A DNA stretch of 31,268 nt. Origin: Dichotomicrobium sp964466965 (GTDB lineage Bacteria > Pseudomonadota > Alphaproteobacteria > Rhizobiales > Rhodomicrobiaceae). Numbering within the stretch: the stretch's first letter is position 1; every line of letters starts with the position of its first letter. The stretch spans positions 1 through 31,268 of the forward strand of contig CAYXPZ010000025.1 in assembly GCA_964466965.1 (NCBI GenBank). Reading direction: 5' to 3'. The translations under genes and the position numbers were made by a program. The notes under the pieces are model-generated. The model saw nothing but the letters and a program-made list of their open reading frames with translations. It was not told where the DNA came from and did not search any database. Shown here piece after piece: positions 1 through 8,334 of this stretch.

Positions 1-2
1 CA

Positions 3-2723
3 ATGGGAAACAAGATGCTCATCGACGCCGCGCACCCGGAAGAGACCCGGGTTGTGGTTTTGCGCGGCGACCGTGTCGAGGAATTCGACTTTGAGTCCGC
101 CGCGCGCAAGCAGCTGCGCGGCAACATTTACCTGGCCAAGATAACGCGCGTTGAATCATCGCTGCAGGCGGCGTTCGTCGATTACGGCGGCAACCGCCAT
201 GGCTTTCTCGCGTTCAACGAAATCCACCCTGACTACTATCAGATCCCCGTCGCTGACCGGCGCGCGCTGCTGGAAGAGGAGGCGCAGCTCTCCCGAGATT
301 CCGCTGATAACGGCAACGGCGCGCATGGCGGCGATGGCGAGAACGGCAATGGCGAGCCGGATGATCTGGATGACGAGACACAGGCGTATGAAAGCGAGCG
401 CGATGATGCCGAGGTGATGGCGCTCGACGCTGTCTTGCCAGCAGAGATTTCCGAGGAGGTCGCGGCTGCCGTATCGCGCGCGGAAGAGGCATCGGACGAA
501 ATCCCGGCGCACATGCGCGCCCCAAAACGGCAGCGGTTGACCGACCGGCTTGAGGCGCTGACTCGCGACGCGCTCGATGAGGATGACAGCGCACCCGACG
601 AAGCGCTGGACGCCGAGGCCCTGCGCGAGGCCGATAGCGTCCCCGAAGAGGACACCAACGGGAATGGGCCGGCGGTCAAGGAGAGCGAGGGTGTTGAAGC
701 CGTCGGCTCCGGTGATGCGCTTGAGGAGGTTCAGCAACGCCGTCCGCGGCGGCGCCGGCGCAACTACAAGATCCAGGAGGTGATCCGCCGCCGCCAGATC
801 CTGCTGGTGCAGGTCGTGAAGGAAGAGCGCGGCAACAAGGGCGCAGCGCTGACCACCTACCTCTCGTTGGCTGGCCGCTACACTGTGCTGATGCCAAACA
901 CGGCCTCGGGCGGCGGAATTTCGCGCAAGATCGCCTCGCCCGCTGACCGTAAGCGCCTGCGCCAGATTGTCGACGAGCTGGAGGTGCCAGAGGGGATGGG
1001 TCTGATCGTTCGCACGGCAGGGGCGAGCCGGACAAAAGCGGAGATCAAGCGCGATTTCGAATATCTGCTGCGGCTGTGGGAGAATGTTCGCGATCTGACG
1101 CTGGAATCGACAGCGCCCTCGCTCGTGTATGAAGAAGGCAACCTCATCAAGCGCTCGATCCGCGACTTGTACAGCAAGGAAATCGACGAGGTGCAGGTCG
1201 CAGGCGACACGGCTTACCGGGAAGCCAAGGACTTCATGCGCATGATCATGCCGAGTCATGCGAAAAACGTGAAGCCGTACAAGGAACCCGAGCCGATCTT
1301 CATCAAGAACAATGTCGAGCGCCAGCTCGACGCCATGTATAGCCCGTATGTCACGCTGAAATCTGGCGGCTATATCGTCATCAACCAGACCGAAGCGCTG
1401 GTGGCGATCGACGTCAACTCCGGCAAGGCCACCAAACAGCATTCGATCGAGGATACCGCGCTGCGCACCAACATGGAGGCGGCAGAAGAGATTGCGCGCC
1501 AGTTGCGGTTACGCGATATGGCGGGGCTGATTGTCATCGACTTCATCGACATGGAGGAGCGGCGCAACAACCGCTCTGTCGAGCGCAAGCTGAAGGAATC
1601 GCTGCGCCACGACCGCGCACGGATTCAGATCGGCCGCATCAGCGCCTTTGGCCTCTTGGAAATGTCGCGCCAGCGGATCCGGACCGGCGTGCTGGAAGGC
1701 TCGACCAGCGTCTGTCCGCATTGTCAGGGAACCGGGATTATCCGCTCGACCGAATCGGTTGCGCTTTCGGTGCTGCGGGCGCTGGAAGATTATCTGCGCT
1801 CCAACAAAGTTATGGATCTCACCGCCGTCACGTCCGGCGAGGTGGCGCTTTACATTCTCAACAACAAGCGTGAATACCTCAATGACATCGAGCGGCGTTT
1901 CGGTGTGCGCCTTGGCGTGGTGACAGATGAGCGCATGCAGGGCAGCAGCTTCGCAATCGAAAAGATGGCTCCGGAGACGGCCGCTGACGGCGAGAGTAAT
2001 GTCGTCGTACAGATGGACTGGGGTTTTGAGGCGCCCGGCAATGGCAGCGCATCGGGGGACGACGAATCTTCGAAGCGCACGCGGCGCAAGCGCAAGCGCG
2101 GCCGTAATGGGCGAAAGGACGGCGACGAGCAGGCGGAGGCCAGCGAAAGCTCCATGCCGACGGCGGAGGAGGGGCGCGCCGAAGAGGCTGAAGGCCGCCG
2201 CGACGCGCTGAGCAGCGAAGACGAACAGCGCGCCCGTAAATCGCGGCGTCGCGGCCGGCGGGGCGGCCGGCGTCAGCGTGCACGGCGCGACAGCGGCGGC
2301 GACGTAGGCGCTGACAACGGTAGCGCGCAGCAGACGCAGGCCGAGCAGCCATATTCGGTGGGCAGCGAGGCGTCCGCGGGCGAAGGCGACACCGCCGCTG
2401 GAAGCCCAGACGAGGTGGCGGCGCGTGCGCCGGACGAAGCCGTTGAGACAGAGTCTGCAGAGGTCGTCATGCATCCCCGCGCGGAAATTGCGATGGAAAC
2501 GGCGGAACAAACGCAGCCGACAGACTCTCCCAACAGAGACACAGGACAAAGCCAGTGGGGGGCAGAGGCCGCCACATTGGACATGGCGGCGCCGCAACAG
2601 GCCACTCAGCCGGCAGACGCGGAAGCGGAATCGCCAACCTCTGGCACCGAAGATCTGACGGCAGACGAAGAGACGCCGGACCAAGGTCGTCCGCGCCGTC
2701 GCGGCTGGTGGCAACGGCGCTAA
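3..2723 (+). CDS. rne: Ribonuclease E (degradosome endoribonuclease)
   Basis: Single-strand-specific endoribonuclease for mRNA decay and rRNA/tRNA processing, and scaffold of the RNA degradosome. The 906-residue protein starts with the alphaproteobacterial RNase E N-terminus (MGNKMLIDAAHPEETRVVVL), so the gene looks complete although its upstream region lies outside the window. The S1 RNA-binding domain (about residues 36-270) is split by a long acidic insertion at about 90-245. The DNase I-like catalytic part carries D470 in VAIDVNSG and D513/D516 in VIDFIDM, the likely metal ligands. C571 and C574 form the Zn-link CPHC motif that joins protomers. After about residue 680 the sequence is low-complexity and rich in Arg, Glu and Ala, as expected of the disordered scaffold region that binds RNA and partners. 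Family assignment is very secure; partner binding is inferred. Confidence 0.97.
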   Translation: MGNKMLIDAAHPEETRVVVLRGDRVEEFDFESAARKQLRGNIYLAKITRVESSLQAAFVDYGGNRHGFLAFNEIHPDYYQIPVADRRALLEEEAQLSRDSADNGNGAHGGDGENGNGEPDDLDDETQAYESERDDAEVMALDAVLPAEISEEVAAAVSRAEEASDEIPAHMRAPKRQRLTDRLEALTRDALDEDDSAPDEALDAEALREADSVPEEDTNGNGPAVKESEGVEAVGSGDALEEVQQRRPRRRRRNYKIQEVIRRRQILLVQVVKEERGNKGAALTTYLSLAGRYTVLMPNTASGGGISRKIASPADRKRLRQIVDELEVPEGMGLIVRTAGASRTKAEIKRDFEYLLRLWENVRDLTLESTAPSLVYEEGNLIKRSIRDLYSKEIDEVQVAGDTAYREAKDFMRMIMPSHAKNVKPYKEPEPIFIKNNVERQLDAMYSPYVTLKSGGYIVINQTEALVAIDVNSGKATKQHSIEDTALRTNMEAAEEIARQLRLRDMAGLIVIDFIDMEERRNNRSVERKLKESLRHDRARIQIGRISAFGLLEMSRQRIRTGVLEGSTSVCPHCQGTGIIRSTESVALSVLRALEDYLRSNKVMDLTAVTSGEVALYILNNKREYLNDIERRFGVRLGVVTDERMQGSSFAIEKMAPETAADGESNVVVQMDWGFEAPGNGSASGDDESSKRTRRKRKRGRNGRKDGDEQAEASESSMPTAEEGRAEEAEGRRDALSSEDEQRARKSRRRGRRGGRRQRARRDSGGDVGADNGSAQQTQAEQPYSVGSEASAGEGDTAAGSPDEVAARAPDEAVETESAEVVMHPRAEIAMETAEQTQPTDSPNRDTGQSQWGAEAATLDMAAPQQATQPADAEAESPTSGTEDLTADEETPDQGRPRRRGWWQRR

Positions 2724-2744
2724 TGGCGCTGTTCATGACGTCCG

Positions 2745-2796
2745 GCTGACGCGGCGGGGCTGCGGCGTGTTGGCTTCAGCCCCGAGCAGCGTCAGC
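2745..2796. terminator. Two-tier stem-loop between convergent rne and DUF1289 genes
   Basis: An outer perfect 8-bp stem (GCTGACGC at 2745-2752 with GCGTCAGC at 2789-2796) encloses an inner 7-bp stem (GGGGCTG at 2756-2762 with CAGCCCC at 2777-2783). It sits just after the rne stop and covers the last codons of the opposite-strand DUF1289 gene. There is no T-tract, so it may protect 3' ends or help factor-dependent termination rather than act as a classical intrinsic terminator. Confidence 0.5.
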
Positions 2797-3060
2797 GGTC
2801 AACTCCAGTTCATCGAGAGGGCAAGCGCGCCCCTTCTTCCGGCATTTGCGGCGATACTCGTCGGCCCAGAAGTCGTAGATGCCAAGCGATTTTGCCGCTT
2901 CTGCGCAGTCGAGGACCAGGGCTTCCCGCTCCGCCTGTGTACCGGCATCTTTCCAGGCTTTCTTCTGTTTTTTGGTGCGCCCGCAGCCGACGCAGATGCC
3001 ACGCTTATCCTTGCAGATGTCGATGCATGGAGAGGGGAGTTTGTCGCCCTTTTTGCCCAA
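2776..3060 (-). CDS. DUF1289 family cysteine-motif protein
   Basis: Small protein with the DUF1289 signature SPCIDICKDKRGICVGCGRT near its N-terminus: four cysteines in a C-x3-C-x6-C-x2-C pattern that suggests metal or Fe-S binding. The function of the family is unknown. A following Lys/Arg-rich stretch also contains two more cysteines. I prefer the TTG start at 3060 (94 residues), because a perfect AGGAGG lies five bases upstream of it. The ATG at 3081 would add seven residues but has no visible ribosome binding site. The gene follows msrP on the same strand after a short gap, so it may be co-transcribed with it. Family call is confident, function is not. Confidence 0.85.
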   Translation of the reverse strand: MGKKGDKLPSPCIDICKDKRGICVGCGRTKKQKKAWKDAGTQAEREALVLDCAEAAKSLGIYDFWADEYRRKCRKKGRACPLDELELTADAARG

Positions 3061-3143
3061 TCTAGCCTCCTGTGCCTGCATGTCGTGGGTACCCGCTGAG
3101 CATAGGAGAACCTGACTGGCGCGATCAAGTATTATCCTCGGGC

Positions 3144-4106
3144 CTACATGAACAGCCGCTCGTCATCCAGCCCCTTGTACAGATCGGCGACGTATTCGCC
3201 ATAGCCGTTATAAAGCTGCGTGGGGATGCGCTTATCGGTGCCGACGACTTCTTCGGTCTCCTGGCTCCAGCGCGGATGCGGTACCTGCGGGTTCACATTC
3301 GCCCAGAAACCGTATTCAGACGGCGCGATTTCCTCCCAGAAGGTGGTCGGGCGCTGATCGGTGAACTCGAACCGCACGATCGATTTGACCGACTTGAACC
3401 CATACTTCCACGGAACGGCTAGGCGCAGCGGCGCGCCGTTCTGCTTCGGCACAGGCTTGCCGTACATTCCCGTGACCATGAATGTCAGGTCATTGGCGGC
3501 TTCTTTTATGGTCAGTCCTTCGACGTAGGGCCACGGGTACCAGTGCTGGCGCTGTCCGCTGGCGACGTCGGGCATCATGAAGGTTTGCATCTTTACATAG
3601 GTCGCCTTACCAAGCGGCTTGGCCAGGTCGAGCAGCGCGCGCATCGGAAAGCCGCTCCAAGGGATCACCATGGACCAGGCCTCGACGCAGCGCAGACGAT
3701 AGACGCGCTCTTCCAGCGGCATTTTTTTCAGCAACTCGTCGATGCCGATCGTGAACGGCTTTTCGACGTGGCCTTCGATCGCAATGTCCCAGGGGCGTAT
3801 CGGCAAAGCTTGGGCTGCGGACGAAATACGCTTGTGTGAGCCGAACTCGTAAAAGTTGTTGTAGGTCGTTGCGACGTCTTCGGGCGTGATATCCCGGGCA
3901 AACTTGTATGTCTCATTGCGTGGCACGGGATACAGGCCTGCGCTCGGATCTTCAGCAGCGTGCGCCGCGCCGAAACCGCCGCCGATCAAGCCGGCGCCGG
4001 CCACTGCGCCTGCGCCCTGCATGAAGCGCCGGCGATTCAGGTATACCGCCTCATCCGTAACGAGCCGCTCCGGCAGCTCCCAGCCCTTTTTGCGAATAAA
4101 GTGCAT
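3144..4106 (-). CDS. msrP: Protein-methionine-sulfoxide reductase, molybdopterin catalytic subunit MsrP
   Basis: Periplasmic molybdoenzyme that reduces methionine sulfoxide in oxidised envelope proteins, normally with electrons from the membrane heme protein MsrQ. The 320-residue protein has the family's usual length. A twin-arginine signal (NRRRFMQGAG from residue 24, then a Gly/Ala hydrophobic run ending near AHAAE at about 51) implies folded export by Tat. C140 in RLRCVEAWSMVIPW is the expected molybdenum ligand in this sulfite-oxidase-like fold. The start has a good ribosome binding site (GGGAG, six bases upstream). No msrQ lies next to it on either side, so the partner must be elsewhere or absent. 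Family assignment is secure. Confidence 0.95.
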   Translation of the reverse strand: MHFIRKKGWELPERLVTDEAVYLNRRRFMQGAGAVAGAGLIGGGFGAAHAAEDPSAGLYPVPRNETYKFARDITPEDVATTYNNFYEFGSHKRISSAAQALPIRPWDIAIEGHVEKPFTIGIDELLKKMPLEERVYRLRCVEAWSMVIPWSGFPMRALLDLAKPLGKATYVKMQTFMMPDVASGQRQHWYPWPYVEGLTIKEAANDLTFMVTGMYGKPVPKQNGAPLRLAVPWKYGFKSVKSIVRFEFTDQRPTTFWEEIAPSEYGFWANVNPQVPHPRWSQETEEVVGTDKRIPTQLYNGYGEYVADLYKGLDDERLFM

Positions 4107-4204
4107 GAACCTCTCCCGCGTTAGACAGCAAGGTTAACATACCCCAAACCGCGGTCGAAGGGATCACACGGCCAATCACAGAGTCGCGATGTCGCGCCTG
4201 GGGC

Positions 4205-6250
4205 TCAGGCCGCTTCCGATTCTCCGGCGATGACCTTTTCGGCCAGCTTGCCGTTGAGCTCCTGCATATGGTCATACCGCGCGGTAAAGGTGCCCACGCC
4301 GGCGGTTGCTGAGCGCAGTTCCATAATGAGGTCGCGAGTCTCCGCCTCCGGCATTTCGCCCCATACCACGTCCCAGCCGGGCCAGCCTTGGCGCGCATCA
4401 AAGCCATGAATGTGCCCCCGCCGCCCGGAAATGATCTGGTTGATGCGGGGGGTCGCCTCCGACGGCGCAGCGATCTCAATATGGCTAATCGGTTCCAGCA
4501 GCACTGGGGTGCAGTTCGGCACGCCTTCGGCCATCGCCAGGCGCCCGGCAGCCCGGAAGGCTTGTTCGGACGAGTCGACGCTGTGATAGGAGCCGTCCTT
4601 CAGCGTCACGGCAATATCCACCATCGGGAAGCCGAGCGGGCCTTCGCCGAGATAGTCGCGAATTCCGGCTTCGACGGCGGGAATGTACTGTTTCGGCACC
4701 GCGCCGCCGGTGATGGTCTCGGAAAACTCGAAACCGCTGCCGCGCGGCAGCGGCTTGATCTCCAGCACGACGTCGCCAAACTGGCCATGGCCGCCGCTTT
4801 GCTTCTTATGGCGCCCGCGAACCTCGGTGCCCGTCTTGATTGTCTCCTTGTACGGGATCTTGCGCGGACGTGTTTCTGCCTTAACGCCGTATCTGGTCTG
4901 CAACCGCTCCAGCGCGAGGCGCAAATGCATCTCGCCGTATCCCCAGAGCTCCATGCCGCCAGTTTCAGTATTGTGGATGAAGACGAGGGAAGGGTCTTCG
5001 TCGCAAATCCTGGCGAGCGCGGTGGTCAGCCGGACCTCATCTTTGCGTTCGGCGGCGTTGATGGCCAAGCCATAAACTGGCGCGGTCGCTATCGCAACGA
5101 AGTGCTTGCGCGGCTCGTCCTTGGCGGTGGAGGCCATGTCGCCGGTCTTGGCGTTGTCGAGGCGGGCGAGCGCAACCGTTTCGCCGAGACCAGCGGGGCC
5201 GCGTTTCGTCGTCTCCTGCCCCTTTACACTGAACAGGCCAGCGCAGCGGTCTTCGCCTTCAGGCGCATAAACTGTCGTGCCCTCCGCAACCTCGCCGCGT
5301 AGCACGCGCGTGAGCGACAGCTTGCCGCCATGTTGCGTGTGCAGCGTCTTGAAGATCGCCAGCGCGCTGGGCCAAGACGCGACGCCCAACCGCCCGGCGG
5401 CCTGATCGACATGAGGGGTCTCGTGACGCAAGGCCTTCAACAACCGGAAGATGCCATTGCCACGTTCCGCCGAGCCAATCAGCACCGGGCAGATCGCGCC
5501 CTCGCGTAGCTCCTTCGCCAGATCATCGAAGACCTGGTCGCGCGGCGGCTCGATGTCTTCCAAGAGCTGCTCCATAAGCTGGTCGTCATAATCAGCGAGC
5601 TGTTCGAGCATGGAGAAACGCGCCTCGGCCTCCCGGGCGCCGGTGTCGTCGGGGATGTCAATCACTTCGCTCGCGGCGTGTTCGCGGTAAACGAAAGCGC
5701 GCTCCAGCGCCAGGTCGATGAACCCGGTAACGATACCGTTCTCCCAGATCGGGATATGGCGAAGCACCAGCGGCCGCTGGCTGGCCGGCTGCAGCATCGG
5801 GAGGATGTCGCGGATGCGCATGTCGGCCTTGTCGATCTTGTTAAGGAACAGGAAGTGCGGGATGCCCTGATCTTCCAGATCACGCAGTACGACTTGAAGT
5901 GCTGGGACCTTGCGCGCGTCCGCCTCACAGACGACCACAGCGGCGTCGCAAGCCCCGATCGCCGGAATGCTCTCATGATGAAACTCGACGGAGCCGGGGC
6001 AATCCAGAAAGGTCAAGGGGTCGCCGAGGAAGGCAGTCTGCCCGACATTCATCTCCACGCTCATGTGATGCGCGCGTGCGGACGGGTCGTTATCGCCCAG
6101 CGTATTGCCCTCGGCTATGGTGCCTTGCCGGTTGACCGCGCCCGTGCGCGCCATCAGGGCTTCGAGCAGCGTCGTCTTGCCGCTGGCATACGGACCGACC
6201 AGAGCCACGCAACGGGGGCCGTGGGTATCATGCGCGCCGGTATCCGCCAT
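4205..6250 (-). CDS. Elongation factor G-like translational GTPase (divergent EF-G paralogue)
   Basis: A 681-residue GTPase with the full EF-G domain plan: G domain, domain II, and domains III-V including an EF-G-type domain IV with GQFGDV. The P-loop is GPYASGKTT (residues 19-27) and G4 is NKID. The G3 motif reads DCPGSVEF (83-90) instead of canonical DTPGHVDF, so the catalytic histidine of EF-G is a serine here (S87). This places it in the EF-G-like paralogue group rather than with the main translocase, which is normally encoded in the str operon. A strong GGAGG lies five bases before the ATG. The role of these paralogues is unsettled; ribosome recycling or a conditional translation function is possible. 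Confidence 0.9.
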   Translation of the reverse strand: MADTGAHDTHGPRCVALVGPYASGKTTLLEALMARTGAVNRQGTIAEGNTLGDNDPSARAHHMSVEMNVGQTAFLGDPLTFLDCPGSVEFHHESIPAIGACDAAVVVCEADARKVPALQVVLRDLEDQGIPHFLFLNKIDKADMRIRDILPMLQPASQRPLVLRHIPIWENGIVTGFIDLALERAFVYREHAASEVIDIPDDTGAREAEARFSMLEQLADYDDQLMEQLLEDIEPPRDQVFDDLAKELREGAICPVLIGSAERGNGIFRLLKALRHETPHVDQAAGRLGVASWPSALAIFKTLHTQHGGKLSLTRVLRGEVAEGTTVYAPEGEDRCAGLFSVKGQETTKRGPAGLGETVALARLDNAKTGDMASTAKDEPRKHFVAIATAPVYGLAINAAERKDEVRLTTALARICDEDPSLVFIHNTETGGMELWGYGEMHLRLALERLQTRYGVKAETRPRKIPYKETIKTGTEVRGRHKKQSGGHGQFGDVVLEIKPLPRGSGFEFSETITGGAVPKQYIPAVEAGIRDYLGEGPLGFPMVDIAVTLKDGSYHSVDSSEQAFRAAGRLAMAEGVPNCTPVLLEPISHIEIAAPSEATPRINQIISGRRGHIHGFDARQGWPGWDVVWGEMPEAETRDLIMELRSATAGVGTFTARYDHMQELNGKLAEKVIAGESEAA

Positions 6251-6380
6251 TTTGTCCTCCGCAATTATTGATCAGCGTTGTGTCAAGACGAATATCGTCG
6301 CAAGCACATGCGGAGATGGCAAGGGCGCAGGCGGGATTATTTCTGCGTGAGATTTTAGTGACGCTCTGTGTGGATCCAAA

Positions 6381-7817
6381 TCATGCTGAAGCGCGTGGTC
6401 GCGGCTCTATAAACGCGACGCGCAGCATGTTGGTCGCGCCGGGCGTCCCCAGCGGCACGCCGGCGGAGATTATGACGCGCTGGCCGGGCGCGGCGAAGCC
6501 CCACTCGCGGGCGATGCCACAGGCGCGCTCGACCATGTCGTCGAGGTCGCTCGGATCGTCGGTGAGCACGCAGCGCAGCCCCCAAGCCAGCGCCAGCCGC
6601 CGCGCGGTTTCCGGCACGGGCGTGAGCGCGAGCACGGGCGTTGATGGCCGGTGCCGGACAGCACGCAGAGCGGTCGCGCCCGTTGCCGTGTAGCAGACGA
6701 TCAGGGCCAGGTTGAGTGAGCGGGCGATCGAACAGGCCGCCGCGCTGATGGCGCCGGGGGCGTTGTCATCCGGGCCGAGGTCGGGCGCGTGAATGATGCT
6801 GTCGTAAAGCGGATCGCGCTCCACCTGCGCAGCCACGCGCGCCATCGTTTCCACCGCCTCAACCGGATACTTGCCGACCGCCGACTCCGCCGAGAGCATG
6901 ATCGCATCCGCTCCCTCGAACACCGCCGTGGCGACGTCGGAAACTTCCGCGCGGGTTGGCGCAGGCGCGTCGATCATCGATTCCAGCATCTGCGTGGCGA
7001 TCACGATGGGCTTGCCCGCCCGTCGCGCCGCACGGGTCAGCGACTTCTGCAAACCCGGCACCTGCTCAAGCGGCATCTCCACGCCCAGATCGCCGCGCGC
7101 GACCATCAGCGCGTCGGCCCGCTCCAGGATCGGCGTGATCTGTTCGACCGCGGCGGGTTTCTCGATCTTCGCCATGATCGCAGCGCGCCCGCGCGCCAGC
7201 TTGGCGGCCTCTGCGACATCATCAGCGCGCTGCACGAAGGACAGCGCCAGCCAATCCACGCCCAGCCCCAGCATGAAGTCGAGATCGGCCCGGTCCTTTG
7301 GCGTGAGCGCGCCAACAGGCAGGACGGTATCGGGCAGACTGATGCCTTTGCGCCCGGACAGAGGTCCGCCGGTGACGACCTGCGCCGCGATCCGGTCTGG
7401 GGTGACCTGCGTGACGTCGAGCCGTAGCTTGCCATCATCGAGCAGCAGCCGGTCGCCGGGCGCGACGCTGGCGAAGATTTCCGGATGGGGCAGGTATACG
7501 CGCTCATCGCAGCCGGGCGTATCAGCGGTATCAAAACAGAAACTTGCGCCATGCTTCAGATCGACCGAACCTTCATGAAAAGATCCGATCCGCAGTTTCG
7601 GTCCCTGCAGATCGGCCAGAATGCCGACGGGCTTTTCACTGCGCGCCGCGGCATCACGGATCGCCGCGACGGCCGCTTTCGCCGCGTCGTGGGCTGTGTG
7701 GCTCATATTGATGCGAAAGGTGTCCGCACCGGCGGCAATCAGCCTGTCGATGACCTCCGGACGCGAAGAGGCCGGTCCTAACGTCGCCACGATCTTGACC
7801 CGCCGCCGCGTCGTCAT
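6381..7817 (-). CDS. pyk: Pyruvate kinase
   Basis: Converts phosphoenolpyruvate and ADP to pyruvate and ATP, the last step of lower glycolysis. The 478-residue length is normal. The N-terminus has the typical TRRRVKIVATLGPAS followed by FRINMSH, the B-domain covers about residues 70-165, and MVARGDLGVEMPLEQVP is the family's active-site region with the metal and PEP ligands. The C-terminal domain (about 345-470) is the regulatory one. The gene starts 12 bases after the DUF1036 stop and probably belongs to one transcript with glycerate kinase and DUF1036. Effector control cannot be read from the sequence. Assignment is secure. Confidence 0.97.
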   Translation of the reverse strand: MTTRRRVKIVATLGPASSRPEVIDRLIAAGADTFRINMSHTAHDAAKAAVAAIRDAAARSEKPVGILADLQGPKLRIGSFHEGSVDLKHGASFCFDTADTPGCDERVYLPHPEIFASVAPGDRLLLDDGKLRLDVTQVTPDRIAAQVVTGGPLSGRKGISLPDTVLPVGALTPKDRADLDFMLGLGVDWLALSFVQRADDVAEAAKLARGRAAIMAKIEKPAAVEQITPILERADALMVARGDLGVEMPLEQVPGLQKSLTRAARRAGKPIVIATQMLESMIDAPAPTRAEVSDVATAVFEGADAIMLSAESAVGKYPVEAVETMARVAAQVERDPLYDSIIHAPDLGPDDNAPGAISAAACSIARSLNLALIVCYTATGATALRAVRHRPSTPVLALTPVPETARRLALAWGLRCVLTDDPSDLDDMVERACGIAREWGFAAPGQRVIISAGVPLGTPGATNMLRVAFIEPRPRASA

Positions 7818-7829
7818 CGCTCTCGCGCC

Positions 7830-8270
7830 TTATTCCGCGTCCGTCATGCGGATGGTCCAGTCGGACTCTTCCTCAGTGTCGACCTCGAAGAACCCGGTGC
7901 GTTCGTAGCCGCGCCCCTCACAGTCCTGGACTCCGCGGATGGTGAATTCTTCTTTGTGCGTGCACATGAAGGCTTCACCATTCCATTTGCCGCCGCGGTC
8001 ATAATCGACCGCGTGCACGTAGTAAAACCGTGCTATCAGGTCGCCTTTCAGCAGCACTTCGCAATCCTGCGCGGCGACGTTCCACCAGCCTTCGCTGACC
8101 CAGCCTTCCGGGTCCTTGTAGCCGATCGCCACGCCGATCCGGCTCGACGTCATATTGCACAGTTTGAGATCGGCGCGTACCGCCGGTGAAAACAGACCCA
8201 GCGCCAGCAACGAGACCCCAAGAAAAAGGATCGCCCGATAGCAATTGCGATAAAGTCTTCGCTCCGTCAT
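7830..8270 (-). CDS. DUF1036 exported protein
   Basis: A 146-residue protein of the DUF1036 family, function unknown. Residues 1-33 form a signal peptide with the hydrophobic core AILFLGVSLLALGLF and a probable cleavage after VRA, so the mature protein (DLKLCNMTS...) should be periplasmic. The mature part is rich in Trp and contains four cysteines that could form two disulfides. I chose the ATG at 8270 because it gives an intact signal peptide and has an AGAGGTG ribosome binding site; an upstream ATG at 8375 would bury the signal and overlap the end of the glycerate kinase gene. It lies between the glycerate kinase and pyruvate kinase genes, an arrangement I recall from other Hyphomicrobiales. 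Confidence 0.88.
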   Translation of the reverse strand: MTERRLYRNCYRAILFLGVSLLALGLFSPAVRADLKLCNMTSSRIGVAIGYKDPEGWVSEGWWNVAAQDCEVLLKGDLIARFYYVHAVDYDRGGKWNGEAFMCTHKEEFTIRGVQDCEGRGYERTGFFEVDTEEESDWTIRMTDAE

Positions 8271-8334
8271 AAACACCTCTTGCTTGCGTTCAGCATCGGC
8301 ACGTGAGGCCTTGGCCAGCCGAACAAGGCGCGGA

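Noticed and set aside
156..1442. Long open frame on the minus strand inside rne
   Set aside because: It lies wholly opposite a secure RNase E gene, has no recognisable domains and reflects the high GC content.
1509..2714. 401-codon open frame opposite the 3' half of rne
   Set aside because: Composition (Arg/Ala/Leu/Val runs) is that of a shadow of the arginine-rich rne tail; no family and no ribosome binding site.
6251..6286. TTGACA at 6286-6281 (minus) as promoter of the EF-G-like gene
   Set aside because: No acceptable -10 box at 16-18 bases, and the implied transcription start would fall at the start codon although a clear ribosome binding site lies upstream of it.
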